In this document: positions 1 to 7,942 of the stretch, piece by piece
Numbering within the stretch: the stretch's first letter is position 1
Layout of the letters: each line of letters opens with the position of its first letter
Source of the DNA: an uncultured Amylibacter sp.
GTDB taxonomy: Bacteria > Pseudomonadota > Alphaproteobacteria > Rhodobacterales > Rhodobacteraceae
DNA length: 64,000 nucleotides
NCBI GenBank assembly: GCA_947497475.1
Contig: CANMGS010000002.1
Coordinates: 434,001 to 498,000 of the forward strand
Direction of reading: 5' to 3'
The notes under the pieces: generated by a model
Databases searched by the model: none
What the model was told of the DNA's origin: nothing
What the model saw: only the letters and a program-made list of their open reading frames with translations
Translations under genes and position numbers: made by a program

Positions 1-147
1 TCAAGTTCTTCTGACAAAATCCAAACTGTTTATTATGCTTTATATGCAGAGCGTGATGGCAAAAAACTGAAATTGGCAGAGGGTGTTCAGGGGGAAAGAG
101 CAGCAGAAGCTTTGTTAGCTGCAGTAAAAGAAAAGCTCTTTGGGTAA
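1..147 (+). CDS. C-terminal fragment of an unidentified protein (partial at the window edge)
   Basis: An open frame runs from base 1 to a TAA at 145-147 and gives the last 48 residues of a protein. It is rich in Lys, Glu and Ala and ends in a predicted amphipathic helix (EALLAAVKEKLFG). The start lies outside the window. It sits 75 bp upstream of fabD on the same strand. The fragment is too short and featureless to assign to a family. The frame could be fortuitous, but the composition and the tandem position suggest a real gene end. Confidence 0.5.
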   Translation, partial: SSSSDKIQTVYYALYAERDGKKLKLAEGVQGERAAEALLAAVKEKLFG

Positions 148-222
148 GCGTTGTTTGTTAAGGCTGGACGTAGCGTCATCAGCATCTTAAAAAGATATGA
201 ACGCAATTATTAAGAGATATCC

Positions 223-1161
223 ATGACACGCGCATTTGTTTTCCCTGGTCAGGGCGCCCAAACCATCGGTATGGGCAAAGAATTGGCTGACGCATACCCA
301 GCCGCCAAAGCAGTTTTCGAAGCCGTAGACGAGGCTTTAGGTGAAAACTTATCAGGCTTGATCTGGGGTGGTGATATCGCCGATCTTACTTTGACCGAAA
401 ACGCGCAACCTGCATTGATGGCGACATCGATTGCAGCAATGGAGGCTTTGAAAGCCGAAGGTGTGGGCATTGATGCCGCATCATTCGTGGCTGGTCACTC
501 ATTGGGCGAATATTCGGCATTATGTGCTGCGGGCTCTCTGTCACTTGCGGATACAGCACGTTTGCTACGTATTCGCGGTAAAGCGATGCAAGAAGCGGTT
601 CCTGTCGGCATCGGTGCTATGGCGGCATTGTTGGGGCTGGATTTTGAAACAGCCCAAGCCGTTGCGGATGAAGCGGCTCAAGGCGAGGTGTGTCAGGCGG
701 CGAATGACAATGATCCGACACAGGTTGTTGTATCTGGTCACAAAGAAGCCGTTGAGCGTGCCTGTGACATTGCAAAAGAGAAGGGTGCCAAGCGTGCGAT
801 GCTATTGCCAGTCTCTGCTCCATTCCACTGCGCATTGATGCAACCAGCCGCTGACCGTATGGCAGAAGCTTTGGCAGAGGTGACAATTTCTGATCCAGCT
901 GTGCCTGTTGTGGCAAACGTTTTGGCTGCATCTAATGACGATGGCAGTGCGATTGCAGATTTACTGGTTCAGCAGGTCACAGGGTCTGTACGTTGGCGCG
1001 AAAGTGTTGGGTATATGGCAGCACAAGGTGTGACAGAAATTTATGAAATCGGCGCGGGTAAAGCCCTGTCAGGGATGATCCGCCGTATCGAACGCGAGAT
1101 TGCCTGTACGGCCGTCAATAACGCAGATAATGTTGCAGCTGTTGCTGCAGACTTAGCTTAA
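223..1161 (+). CDS. fabD: Malonyl-CoA:ACP transacylase FabD
   Basis: This cytoplasmic enzyme moves malonyl groups from CoA to acyl carrier protein to feed type II fatty-acid synthesis. The 312 residues match the usual family length. The N-terminal FPGQGAQ motif (7-13) builds the oxyanion hole. The nucleophile elbow GHSLGEY carries Ser93, Arg118 should bind the malonyl carboxylate, and the SAPFHCALM segment places the catalytic His at 202. The ATG at 223 has a purine-rich stretch just upstream. fabG follows 14 bp downstream, so the two are almost certainly co-transcribed. acpP and fabF lie 4 kb further on, beyond an insert. Assignment is firm. Confidence 0.97.
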   Translation: MTRAFVFPGQGAQTIGMGKELADAYPAAKAVFEAVDEALGENLSGLIWGGDIADLTLTENAQPALMATSIAAMEALKAEGVGIDAASFVAGHSLGEYSALCAAGSLSLADTARLLRIRGKAMQEAVPVGIGAMAALLGLDFETAQAVADEAAQGEVCQAANDNDPTQVVVSGHKEAVERACDIAKEKGAKRAMLLPVSAPFHCALMQPAADRMAEALAEVTISDPAVPVVANVLAASNDDGSAIADLLVQQVTGSVRWRESVGYMAAQGVTEIYEIGAGKALSGMIRRIEREIACTAVNNADNVAAVAADLA

Positions 1162-1175
1162 AGGAAAGCAGATAT

Positions 1176-1913
1176 ATGTTTGATCTAACAGGTAAAAAAG
1201 CACTCGTAACAGGCGCATCTGGCGGTATTGGTGGTGCAATTGCAAAAGCACTTTATGCCCAAGGCGCAACCGTTGCTTTGTCTGGTACACGCGTTGATCC
1301 GCTGAATGCATTGGCTGCTGAATTGGGTGAACGCGCACATGTTGTGCCGTGTAACCTAAGCGATAACGAAGCTGTTTTGGCTTTGGCTGGACAAGCGTCT
1401 GAAGCGATGGGCGGTTTGGATATCTTGGTGAATAACGCAGGTATCACACGCGACAACATCTTTATGCGTATGTCTGACGAAGAATGGCAGCAAGTGATTG
1501 ATGTGAACCTATCGTCCACAATGCGCCTGATGAAATCTGTGATGCGTCCGATGATGAAGCAAAAACACGGCCGCATCATCAATATCACATCCATTGTTGG
1601 TGTGACGGGCAATGCAGGGCAGGTGAACTATGCGGCGTCTAAGGCGGGTATGATCGGTATGACCAAATCATATGCGCAAGAGATTGCAACGCGCGGCATC
1701 ACAGCCAACTGCGTGGCTCCTGGGTTCATCGAAACAGCCATGACAGCCGAGCTGCCAGATGCTGTTAAAGAGAAAATGACAGGCAACATCCCTGCGGGTC
1801 GTATGGGGACACCAGAAGAGATTGCATCAGCTGTATCATACCTCGCTTCAGATGAAGCAAGTTATATCACAGGTCAAACCATTCACGTGAATGGTGGTAT
1901 GGCGATGATTTAA
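1176..1913 (+). CDS. fabG: 3-oxoacyl-ACP reductase FabG
   Basis: This NADPH-dependent short-chain dehydrogenase reduces 3-oxoacyl-ACP to 3-hydroxyacyl-ACP, the first reduction of the elongation cycle. The 245 residues start with the Rossmann motif TGASGGIG (12-19), followed by NNAG (86-89) and a catalytic Ser139-Tyr152-Lys156 triad in the ITSIVG and NYAASKAG motifs. The C-terminus keeps the family pattern TGQTIHVNGGM. A Shine-Dalgarno-like AAAGGAAAG lies upstream of the ATG. The gene follows fabD directly. Many SDRs look alike, but the sequence type and the fab context make FabG by far the best reading. Confidence 0.97.
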   Translation: MFDLTGKKALVTGASGGIGGAIAKALYAQGATVALSGTRVDPLNALAAELGERAHVVPCNLSDNEAVLALAGQASEAMGGLDILVNNAGITRDNIFMRMSDEEWQQVIDVNLSSTMRLMKSVMRPMMKQKHGRIINITSIVGVTGNAGQVNYAASKAGMIGMTKSYAQEIATRGITANCVAPGFIETAMTAELPDAVKEKMTGNIPAGRMGTPEEIASAVSYLASDEASYITGQTIHVNGGMAMI

Positions 1914-2000
1914 TTGCAATTTTCCAAAGGAAAACTGCAATAAGACTGCGATCAGCAGTCTATAAGCAACCAGAGGGCAATTTCGAAAGGAATTGCCCTT
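1914..2000. terminator. Three consecutive hairpins between convergent genes
   Basis: Three inverted repeats lie back to back right after the fabG stop. The first pairs 1914-1925 with 1929-1940 (one mismatch, 3-nt loop). The second pairs 1943-1949 with 1955-1961 (perfect 7 bp). The third pairs 1974-1984 with 1989-1999 (one G-T pair, GAAA tetraloop). None has a long U-run on either strand. They separate the converging fabG and the orphan gene at 2031. Probable roles are bidirectional termination or protection of 3' ends. Confidence 0.55.
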
Positions 2001-2030
2001 ACGCTTGTCAAGCACATTAAAATATGAGTG

Positions 2031-2534
2031 TTATGTGTCATCTACTCTAACTAAGTATGCTTTGTCATTAAATGCACAATCATTGGCAACTAAGATGCTT
2101 TCTCTATCTACCCAGCGACTTTCAGGTATATTAAAGTGATCACGTGCATCCACATATCTGATGATATCGGAGTCACCGTTTGATTTCACAAGATAGAATG
2201 CATTAACATTTACGCCCCTTATAAAACTATTGTCCAAGAATGAAGTGAATAATAAATCATGAATGTCTGCAAATTTAATAGCATTGGAAGTTGCTGAAAG
2301 TTCTTTTCCTACATAACAAATAAATTTTACATCAGATAAATCGGTAAAATTAACATGATTGGTCTTGGTCAACTCTTCCACATATTTATTAAGGTGCGGA
2401 TTTGGGTTGATTAAAAAGAAATATAACAGCTGCTGCCGTCCCATACTTGATAAACTCAGAAAAAAACTGAACAAAATAAGTATTGGAAAGAAAAGAAGTA
2501 GGTGGCGAAATGTTTTTTTCAAATCAAACTCCAA
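2031..2534 (-). CDS. Orphan membrane-anchored protein of unknown function
   Basis: The 167-residue product opens with a basic stretch (MEFDLKKTFRH) and one hydrophobic segment at about residues 12-31 (LLLFFPILILFSFFLSL). That topology predicts a single N-terminal anchor with the remaining 135 residues outside the cytoplasm. No recognised domain or catalytic motif is visible. The gene is clearly richer in A+T than the fab genes beside it and breaks up a block that is continuous in many relatives, which suggests acquired or fast-evolving DNA. It faces fabG tail to tail. It may encode a lineage-restricted protein. The reading frame itself is well supported by its length and membrane pattern. Confidence 0.55.
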   Translation of the reverse strand: MEFDLKKTFRHLLLFFPILILFSFFLSLSSMGRQQLLYFFLINPNPHLNKYVEELTKTNHVNFTDLSDVKFICYVGKELSATSNAIKFADIHDLLFTSFLDNSFIRGVNVNAFYLVKSNGDSDIIRYVDARDHFNIPESRWVDRESILVANDCAFNDKAYLVRVDDT

Positions 2535-2707
2535 ACGTATAAAATTTAAATGATGTGCGAGTATGCGACTTATAGCAACCTGTAATCATTTCATTATGGT
2601 TTAGCTTAGATTTATCTAAAACCTTACCTAAATACCCACCCCACATTTACCTTTCCCAAACCTCCATCTCATAACCTAATCCCATAGCGAGTAGAGGAGT
2701 GGCGTGT

Positions 2708-2923
2708 ATGAATAGGGCTTTTGCAGCGATGCGACAGAGGGCGGAGCTTTGCTTTGACTGGATAATGCTAACCATATCAATTTGGGTGCTTTATCAAGGT
2801 ATTGCGCAAGAGCGTTATGCAGAGATAACACCATTGCAGGGAAGTTCTGCGATGGTGTTATTGATGTTTTTTTTATTCGCACTTCACCGCATTGGTGTGA
2901 TTTATCATAAGCTTAGGGCTTAA
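2708..2923 (+). CDS. Small two-helix membrane protein, function unknown
   Basis: The 71-residue product has two hydrophobic stretches (about 18-32, IMLTISIWVLYQG, and 50-62, AMVLLMFFLFAL) and basic ends, typical of a small inner-membrane hairpin. I chose the ATG at 2708 over the in-frame GTG at 2699 because an AGGAG at 2695-2699 sits 8 nt before the ATG. The last 11 bp overlap, tail to tail, the end of another tiny membrane ORF on the opposite strand (2913-3092). No family is recognised. Confidence 0.5.
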   Translation: MNRAFAAMRQRAELCFDWIMLTISIWVLYQGIAQERYAEITPLQGSSAMVLLMFFLFALHRIGVIYHKLRA

Positions 2924-3092
2924 GGCCAAAGTGCAGCAGAAGTGCTGCGAGTGCGAATGATATTATACTGAAAAGGATAACATTCTTTTTTTGAACACCA
3001 AATACAGATTGAACACGGCCCAGTACCAGATAGCTCCAAAAACAAGAGCCGATGAAGGACAGTAAAAGAAATATAAGACCCAGAATAATCAT
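2913..3092 (-). CDS. Tiny (59-residue) two-helix membrane protein, function unknown
   Basis: Reading the minus strand from the ATG at 3092 to the TAA at 2913 gives 59 residues. The first (2-24, ILGLIFLLLSFIGSCFW) and second (38-55, VILFSIISFALAALLL) hydrophobic segments flank a short basic loop (VQKKN). The pattern of two clean membrane helices with a positively charged turn is unlikely by chance. An AAGG lies about 11 nt before the ATG. The 3' end overlaps the convergent small membrane gene by 11 bp. It resembles many annotated small hypothetical proteins but matches no family I can name. Confidence 0.45.
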   Translation of the reverse strand: MIILGLIFLLLSFIGSCFWSYLVLGRVQSVFGVQKKNVILFSIISFALAALLLHFGLKP

Positions 3093-3140
3093 ATCTTGGG
3101 TACCTTACTTATACATCTTAGTATCTACAAAACATTTCTG

Positions 3141-3169
3141 AGGTCACCGTTGCAATTGAACGATGACCT
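3141..3169. terminator. Hairpin downstream of the aldehyde dehydrogenase gene
   Basis: AGGTCA (3141-3146) pairs with TGACCT (3164-3169), and an inner CGTT/AACG stem closes a 7-nt loop. It lies 18 bp beyond the stop of the minus-strand aldehyde dehydrogenase. There is no good U-run on that strand, so it may stop transcription weakly or only stabilise the 3' end. Confidence 0.35.
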
Positions 3170-3186
3170 TTTGGGAGAAATATTAA

Positions 3187-4623
3187 TCAAACCCCAATTT
3201 CCGAAATGAATTTCACGCGTTGATAAGCTGTAATGCCTTCTTCGCCGCCTTCGGTGCCGTAGCCAGAGTGGTTTACACCGCCAAAAGGTGTTTCTGGTGT
3301 GGCAACGCCAAAGTGGTTTACGCCGAACATGCCTGCGTTGATTTGGTCACCAATGGCATTGGCTTTGGCACCGTCCGTTGTGAATGCATATGACGCAAGG
3401 CCGTATTCAAGTTTGTTTGCGCGTTCAATCACTTCGTCGAAATCTTTGAAGGATGCAATTGGTGCAACAGGGCCAAATGGTTCTTCGTTCATGATTTTTG
3501 CGTCTTCTGAAACGCCTTTCAGAACGGTTGGTTTATAGAAGAAGCCTTTGTTTCCAAGACGTTCACCGCCTGCAAGCAGTTCTGCACCGTGCGATACAGC
3601 ATCATCGACCAAATCTTGCATTACGCTTAAGCGGCGCTCACCGATCAGTGGGCCCATTTGAACGCCATCTTTGAGACCTTCGCCAACAACAACGTCTTTG
3701 GCATGTCCGGCCATGCGTTCTGCGAATTCGTCATAGACGCCTTCTTGAACATAGAAGCGTGTTGGACTGATGCAAACTTGACCTGCATTGCGGAACTTTG
3801 TTGCAGAGCACATTTGTGCAGCTGCTGCGATATCTGCATCGTTGAAAATCATCACGGGCGCATGGCCGCCCAGTTCCATTGTACATCGGATCATACGTTT
3901 GGCAGCTTGCGCTTGAAGCAACATGCCAACAGGTGTTGAGCCTGTGAAGCTGAGCTTTTTGATGATTGGGCTGTCTAATAAGTAGCTGGAAATTTCAGCA
4001 GGGACCCCAAATACAAGGTTTAAAACACCGTCTGGTAGGCCAGCATCTTGGAAACAGCGCGCCATTGCAATCGCGGATGATGGTGTTTCCTCATCAGCTT
4101 TCATGATGATAGAACAGCCAGCACCCAAAGCGTTGCCTAATTTACGCATGACATTAGAGGCTGGGAAGTTCCACGCAACGAAAGCTGCCACTGGGCCAAC
4201 AGGCTCTTTTATCATCATTTGGCGTTGGCCTGGGATGCGGGCGGGGATTAAGCGACCATAGGCGCGTTTGCCTTGTTCTGCGTCCCAACGCAGACAACCA
4301 ATGACGAAATCCATCTCGAGCGATGCTTCGCCGACTGGTTTGCCCATTTCACGGCTGATGTTTTCTGCAATTGATGGTTTACGCTCTTCCATCAGGTCAG
4401 CGGCTTTGTTCAAAATAGCTTGGCGCGCAATTGGCGTTGTGTTGCGCCAGATTTTGAAACCTTTATCTGCGGCAGCTAAAGCGGCATCTAAGTCAGCGGT
4501 AGATGCATGTGGCAGAGTTCCAAGAACTTCTTCTGTGGCTGGGTTGATCACGTCTTGGCTTTTGCCAGAGGTGCCTTGGGACCATTTCCCATCAATAAAG
4601 AGTTCAAGTTTTTCGTATGCCAT
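3187..4623 (-). CDS. NAD(P)-dependent aldehyde dehydrogenase, succinate-semialdehyde dehydrogenase type
   Basis: The 478 residues form a full-length aldehyde dehydrogenase. WNFPAS (151-156) holds the catalytic Asn152, MKADEETP carries the coenzyme-binding Lys175 (usually KPAEETP, so Pro is replaced), FTGST (226-230) is the Rossmann loop, MELGG holds the general base Glu250, and NAGQVCISPTR holds the nucleophile Cys284. Overall it most resembles the succinate-semialdehyde group (GabD). The ATG at 4623 is preferred over an upstream in-frame start at 4716 because a GGAGA site precedes it and the extra 31 residues have no family similarity. It stands alone, divergent from acpP, so the physiological substrate is not fixed by context. 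Confidence 0.88.
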   Translation of the reverse strand: MAYEKLELFIDGKWSQGTSGKSQDVINPATEEVLGTLPHASTADLDAALAAADKGFKIWRNTTPIARQAILNKAADLMEERKPSIAENISREMGKPVGEASLEMDFVIGCLRWDAEQGKRAYGRLIPARIPGQRQMMIKEPVGPVAAFVAWNFPASNVMRKLGNALGAGCSIIMKADEETPSSAIAMARCFQDAGLPDGVLNLVFGVPAEISSYLLDSPIIKKLSFTGSTPVGMLLQAQAAKRMIRCTMELGGHAPVMIFNDADIAAAAQMCSATKFRNAGQVCISPTRFYVQEGVYDEFAERMAGHAKDVVVGEGLKDGVQMGPLIGERRLSVMQDLVDDAVSHGAELLAGGERLGNKGFFYKPTVLKGVSEDAKIMNEEPFGPVAPIASFKDFDEVIERANKLEYGLASYAFTTDGAKANAIGDQINAGMFGVNHFGVATPETPFGGVNHSGYGTEGGEEGITAYQRVKFISEIGV

Positions 4624-4757
4624 AGTGGTGTCTCCCAAAGTGTTGGTGAAAGGATTAACGGAGTTTCTATGGAACACAATGAAAAACCACGACAGGTTTT
4701 CAATGGAACCCGCCATGAATGCATATCAGGTATTCGTGACGTGGCGTCGGAAAACGT

Positions 4758-4785
4758 TTGCCATTGCGAAACTTTATGGTATAGC
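4758..4785 (+). promoter_or_regulatory. Probable housekeeping promoter of acpP
   Basis: TTGCCA (4758-4763) and TATAGC (4780-4785) are separated by 16 bp and point towards acpP, 129 bp upstream of its start codon. The 291-bp gap between the divergent aldehyde dehydrogenase and acpP otherwise shows no gene. The call rests only on matches to a sigma-70-like pattern. Confidence 0.4.
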
Positions 4786-4914
4786 GCGGCGGAGATTTGC
4801 TAAGGGCGGAAACGCTTTTGGCTTTTGGCCTTTAAAAATAAGGCTGTTGTTGGTATCAGAATCTGGTATGAACGAAAAACCAAGGGGATTTCCCCGCAAT
4901 ATGAGGACTGAATC

Positions 4915-5148
4915 ATGAGCGACATCGCAGATCGTGTAAAGAAAATCGTTGTAGAACACCTAAGTGTTGACGAAGCAAAAGTAACTGAAGGTGCATCTTT
5001 CATCGACGATCTGGGCGCTGACAGCCTAGACACAGTTGAGTTGGTTATGGCTTTCGAAGAAGAATTTGGCATCGAAATCCCAGACGACGCAGCTGAAACT
5101 ATTCAGTCATTCGGCGACGCAGTGAAATTCATCACTGAAGCTGGCTAA
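4915..5148 (+). CDS. acpP: Acyl carrier protein AcpP
   Basis: The 77-residue acidic protein carries growing acyl chains on a 4'-phosphopantetheine attached to Ser37 in the hallmark motif [10 protein letters not shown]. The four-helix length and the high Asp/Glu content are typical. The codon use is strongly biased and a GGGGA-type ribosome site precedes the ATG. Two hairpins immediately downstream, the second a strong terminator, should insulate it from fabF, as expected for a gene needed at far higher level than its neighbours. Confidence 0.98.
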   Translation: MSDIADRVKKIVVEHLSVDEAKVTEGASFIDDLGADSLDTVELVMAFEEEFGIEIPDDAAETIQSFGDAVKFITEAG

Positions 5149-5154
5149 GAATTT

Positions 5155-5204
5155 AAAGACTTTTAAGTCTTTTTAACGCGCTCCAAATAGGGGCGCGTTT
5201 TTTT
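5155..5204 (+). terminator. Tandem hairpins with rho-independent terminator after acpP
   Basis: A first stem pairs 5155-5162 with 5165-5172. A second, GC-rich stem (AACGCGC at 5175-5181 with GCGCGTT at 5193-5199, extended by three inner pairs) is followed by seven T residues (5198-5204). This is a textbook intrinsic terminator. Confidence 0.85.
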
Positions 5205-5299
5205 GTGCGAATCTGCGCCGATATGCTGTTGATTGCTTGCCCATATGTGGTTGGCAGGGTAGTTATGTTTGAAATAGGCAAGAAATACTGGGAGATGAT

Positions 5300-6562
5300 A
5301 TGCGTCGTGTTGTTGTTACTGGACTAGGAATGGTCTCACCACTGGCGTGTGGTGTGGATGAAACATGGAAACGTTTGACGGCTGGGGAATCTGCAGCTGG
5401 AACGATTTCACGTTGGGATGCGGATCATTTGGCAACAAATTACGCATGCGAAATTCCATTTGGTGATGGATCTGATGGCACATTTAATCCTGACGATTGG
5501 ATGGAACCAAAAGAACGCCGCAAAGTGGATGATTTTATTCTTTATGGTATGGCAGCAGCTGATCAAGCTGTCAAAGACGCAAACTGGGCACCTGAAGATG
5601 AGGACAGCTTGTTACGTACAGGTGTTTTAATTGGCTCAGGTATCGGTGGTTTGCAATCCATTGCGGAAACTGCTGTTACTCTAAAAGAGCGCGGACCACG
5701 TCGTGTATCCCCGTTCTTCATTCCTGGAGCATTGATTAATTTGGTATCAGGACAGGTTTCCATTCGATATGGTTTTAAAGGGCCAAACCATTCAGTTGTA
5801 ACTGCGTGTTCGACAGGTGCGCATGCTATTGGTGATGCGGCTCGTTTGATTGCTTTGGATGATGCGGATGTTATGATCGCTGGTGGTGCCGAAGGGTCTA
5901 TTTGTGAGATTGGTATTGCTGGCTTTAACGCTTGTAAAGCTTTATCAACAATGCGCCGTGATGACCCAAAATCAGCTTCGCGCCCATATGATAAAGACCG
6001 CGATGGTTTTGTTATGGGTGAAGGTGCTGGTATTGTTGTATTAGAAGAATATGAGCACGCAAAAGCGCGTGGCGCTAAAATTTATGCAGAGGTTCTGGGG
6101 TACGGCTTATCTGGTGATGCATACCATATTACAGCCCCTGCATCTGATGGGGACGGTGGTTTCCGCTCTATGACAGCGGCTATTAAACGTGCTGGTATTG
6201 AGCCATCTGATATTGATTATATCAATGCGCATGGTACATCTACGATGGCTGATACGATTGAATTGGGCGCTGTGACGCGCTTGTTGGGTGATGCAGCTAA
6301 AACGGCAACGATGTCTTCTACGAAGTCATCTATCGGTCACTTATTGGGCGCTGCGGGTGCTGTGGAAGCGATTTTCTGTATTTTGGCAATTCGCGATCAA
6401 CTGGCACCACCGACGTTGAATTTAGATAATCCTGATGTGGAAACTGATTTGGACTTGGCACCGAATAAAGCAGTTTCACGTAAGATCGATTATGTTCTGT
6501 CAAACTCGTTTGGTTTTGGCGGTACGAACGCATCGCTTGTTATGGGCAAGGTAGACGGCTGA
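5300..6562 (+). CDS. fabF: 3-oxoacyl-ACP synthase II FabF
   Basis: This condensing enzyme elongates acyl-ACP with malonyl-ACP. The 420-residue product has the thiolase fold, with the active-site Cys170 in VVTACSTGAHAIG, His311 in NAHGTSTMADT and His347 in SSIGHLLGAAG, so the Cys-His-His triad is complete. The gatekeeper GFGGTNASL motif is near the C-terminus. A GGGAG site lies 9 bp before the ATG. The gene follows acpP and its terminator and is followed 4 bp later by mltG, a pairing common in alphaproteobacteria. Assignment is firm. Confidence 0.97.
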   Translation: MRRVVVTGLGMVSPLACGVDETWKRLTAGESAAGTISRWDADHLATNYACEIPFGDGSDGTFNPDDWMEPKERRKVDDFILYGMAAADQAVKDANWAPEDEDSLLRTGVLIGSGIGGLQSIAETAVTLKERGPRRVSPFFIPGALINLVSGQVSIRYGFKGPNHSVVTACSTGAHAIGDAARLIALDDADVMIAGGAEGSICEIGIAGFNACKALSTMRRDDPKSASRPYDKDRDGFVMGEGAGIVVLEEYEHAKARGAKIYAEVLGYGLSGDAYHITAPASDGDGGFRSMTAAIKRAGIEPSDIDYINAHGTSTMADTIELGAVTRLLGDAAKTATMSSTKSSIGHLLGAAGAVEAIFCILAIRDQLAPPTLNLDNPDVETDLDLAPNKAVSRKIDYVLSNSFGFGGTNASLVMGKVDG

Positions 6563-6566
6563 TCTG

Positions 6567-7739
6567 ATGAATAAACATTTTGCGGCAAACTTCTTTAACC
6601 TGCTGATCATTGGCATGATTGCTTTGGCAGGATTCGTTTACTGGGCAAAGGCCGAGTTTTATAAAGCGGGTCCTTTAACCGAAGCGATTTTTATTGAGGT
6701 GCCGCGTGGTGGTAATATGCGGGGTGTTTCCAAAGAGTTGGAAGAAAAAGGGGCTATCACGCATGGAACGATTTTGCGTGTTGGTTCTGATTATTTGGAG
6801 AAAAGCAGCCAATTAAAATTCGGAAATTATGAAATTCCAGCGGGCGCTTCTATGGCGGATATATTGGAGATTGTGACCAAGGGTGGCCGTAGCAATTTCC
6901 GTTTTGTTGCACGTTACAATGTGAAAGTAGCTGGGCCTGCGGAATTGATATTGCGTGAACGTACATCAAGTGATGCACAGCCTTCTGTGATTGCTGCGTT
7001 TACAGTTGGTGACGATATGCCTGAAGCCTATACCAAGCTGGTAGAGGCCAAAACGCCAATTTCATATCAGGTGTCTTTGGCGGAAGGCGCAACAAGCTGG
7101 CAGTTTGTTGAGGCTTTAAAGGCTGCAGATTTCCTGGGCGGTGATGCTCCTGCTGTACCTGCTGAGGGCAGTTTAGCGCCGAATACCTATGAAGTACGCC
7201 GTGGGGCTTTACGCTCGGAAGTATTGGAGCAACTGGTGAACGCGCAAACAAAGATTTTGGCGGATGCATGGGAGCAGCGTGCAAAAGGGTTGCCTTTGAA
7301 ATCACCAATGGAAGCTTTGACGTTGGCGTCTATCATTGAGAAGGAAACTGGGGTTTCTTCGGAGCGTGAAGAAGTATCTGGCGTGTTTGTGAACCGTTTG
7401 AACAAGGGGATGAAGCTGCAAACAGACCCGACTGTGATTTATGGTATCACCAAAGGGGAAGGCACATTGGGACGTGGGTTGCGCCGCAGTGAGTTATCGA
7501 AAAAGACAGAATATAACACATATATTATTCCAGCCTTACCACCTGGGCCGATTGCGAACCCTGGTAAGGCGGCGATTGAAGCGGCGCTTAATCCTGCAGA
7601 GACAAAGAACCTGTTTTTTGTGGCAGATGGCACTGGCGGACATGCGTTTGCAGAGACTTTACGCCAACATAATGTGAATGTTGCAAAGTGGCGTAAAATC
7701 GAAGCTGAGAAACGCCGTAAGCAACAGCAGGAAAATTAA
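6567..7739 (+). CDS. mltG: Endolytic murein transglycosylase MltG
   Basis: MltG cleaves nascent glycan strands in the periplasm and thereby ends peptidoglycan polymerisation. The 390 residues start with a short cytoplasmic tail and one transmembrane helix (about 9-27), followed by a LysM-like segment and the YceG catalytic domain. The conserved LASIIEKETG motif carries the catalytic Glu258, followed by VFVNRLNKGMKLQTDPTVIYG-like signature residues from 274 to 293. The ATG lies 4 bp after the fabF stop, implying one transcript. The C-terminus is highly basic (KRRKQQQ). Confidence 0.95.
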   Translation: MNKHFAANFFNLLIIGMIALAGFVYWAKAEFYKAGPLTEAIFIEVPRGGNMRGVSKELEEKGAITHGTILRVGSDYLEKSSQLKFGNYEIPAGASMADILEIVTKGGRSNFRFVARYNVKVAGPAELILRERTSSDAQPSVIAAFTVGDDMPEAYTKLVEAKTPISYQVSLAEGATSWQFVEALKAADFLGGDAPAVPAEGSLAPNTYEVRRGALRSEVLEQLVNAQTKILADAWEQRAKGLPLKSPMEALTLASIIEKETGVSSEREEVSGVFVNRLNKGMKLQTDPTVIYGITKGEGTLGRGLRRSELSKKTEYNTYIIPALPPGPIANPGKAAIEAALNPAETKNLFFVADGTGGHAFAETLRQHNVNVAKWRKIEAEKRRKQQQEN

Positions 7740-7870
7740 TTTAATAATTACAATGTCTTGTGGCTTTACTTAACGAAGTCTTTTTGCTGCGTTCGCTGAC
7801 CCTGAGGTGCAAAATCTTGACTTTGCGAACGGTCCCGTGTACACCTTGTGACAAGCTGGAAGAAGTGGGC

Positions 7871-7898
7871 AAGCAGTAGCGGAAACGTTGCTGCTTTT
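7871..7898 (+). promoter_or_regulatory. Terminator-like hairpin between mltG and the GTA cluster
   Basis: AAGCAGTAGCG (7871-7881) pairs with CGTTGCTGCTT (7886-7896), allowing two G-T pairs, around a GAAA tetraloop, and the stem runs into TTTT (7895-7898). It lies 132 bp after the mltG stop and about 45 bp before GTA gene g1. It could terminate mltG mRNA or attenuate entry of transcription into the GTA operon. The rest of the 203-bp gap shows no gene. A promoter must lie here if the GTA is transcribed separately, but I see no clear sigma-70 pair. Confidence 0.5.
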
Positions 7899-7942
7899 GC
7901 ATTTCTACTCGACGGATGACTTCCGAGAGAAAGCCATACTAC

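Noticed and set aside
4268-4918. 216-codon open frame on the plus strand reaching acpP
   Set aside because: Most of it is antisense to the aldehyde dehydrogenase and it has no ribosome site. The part beyond contains only the acpP promoter region.
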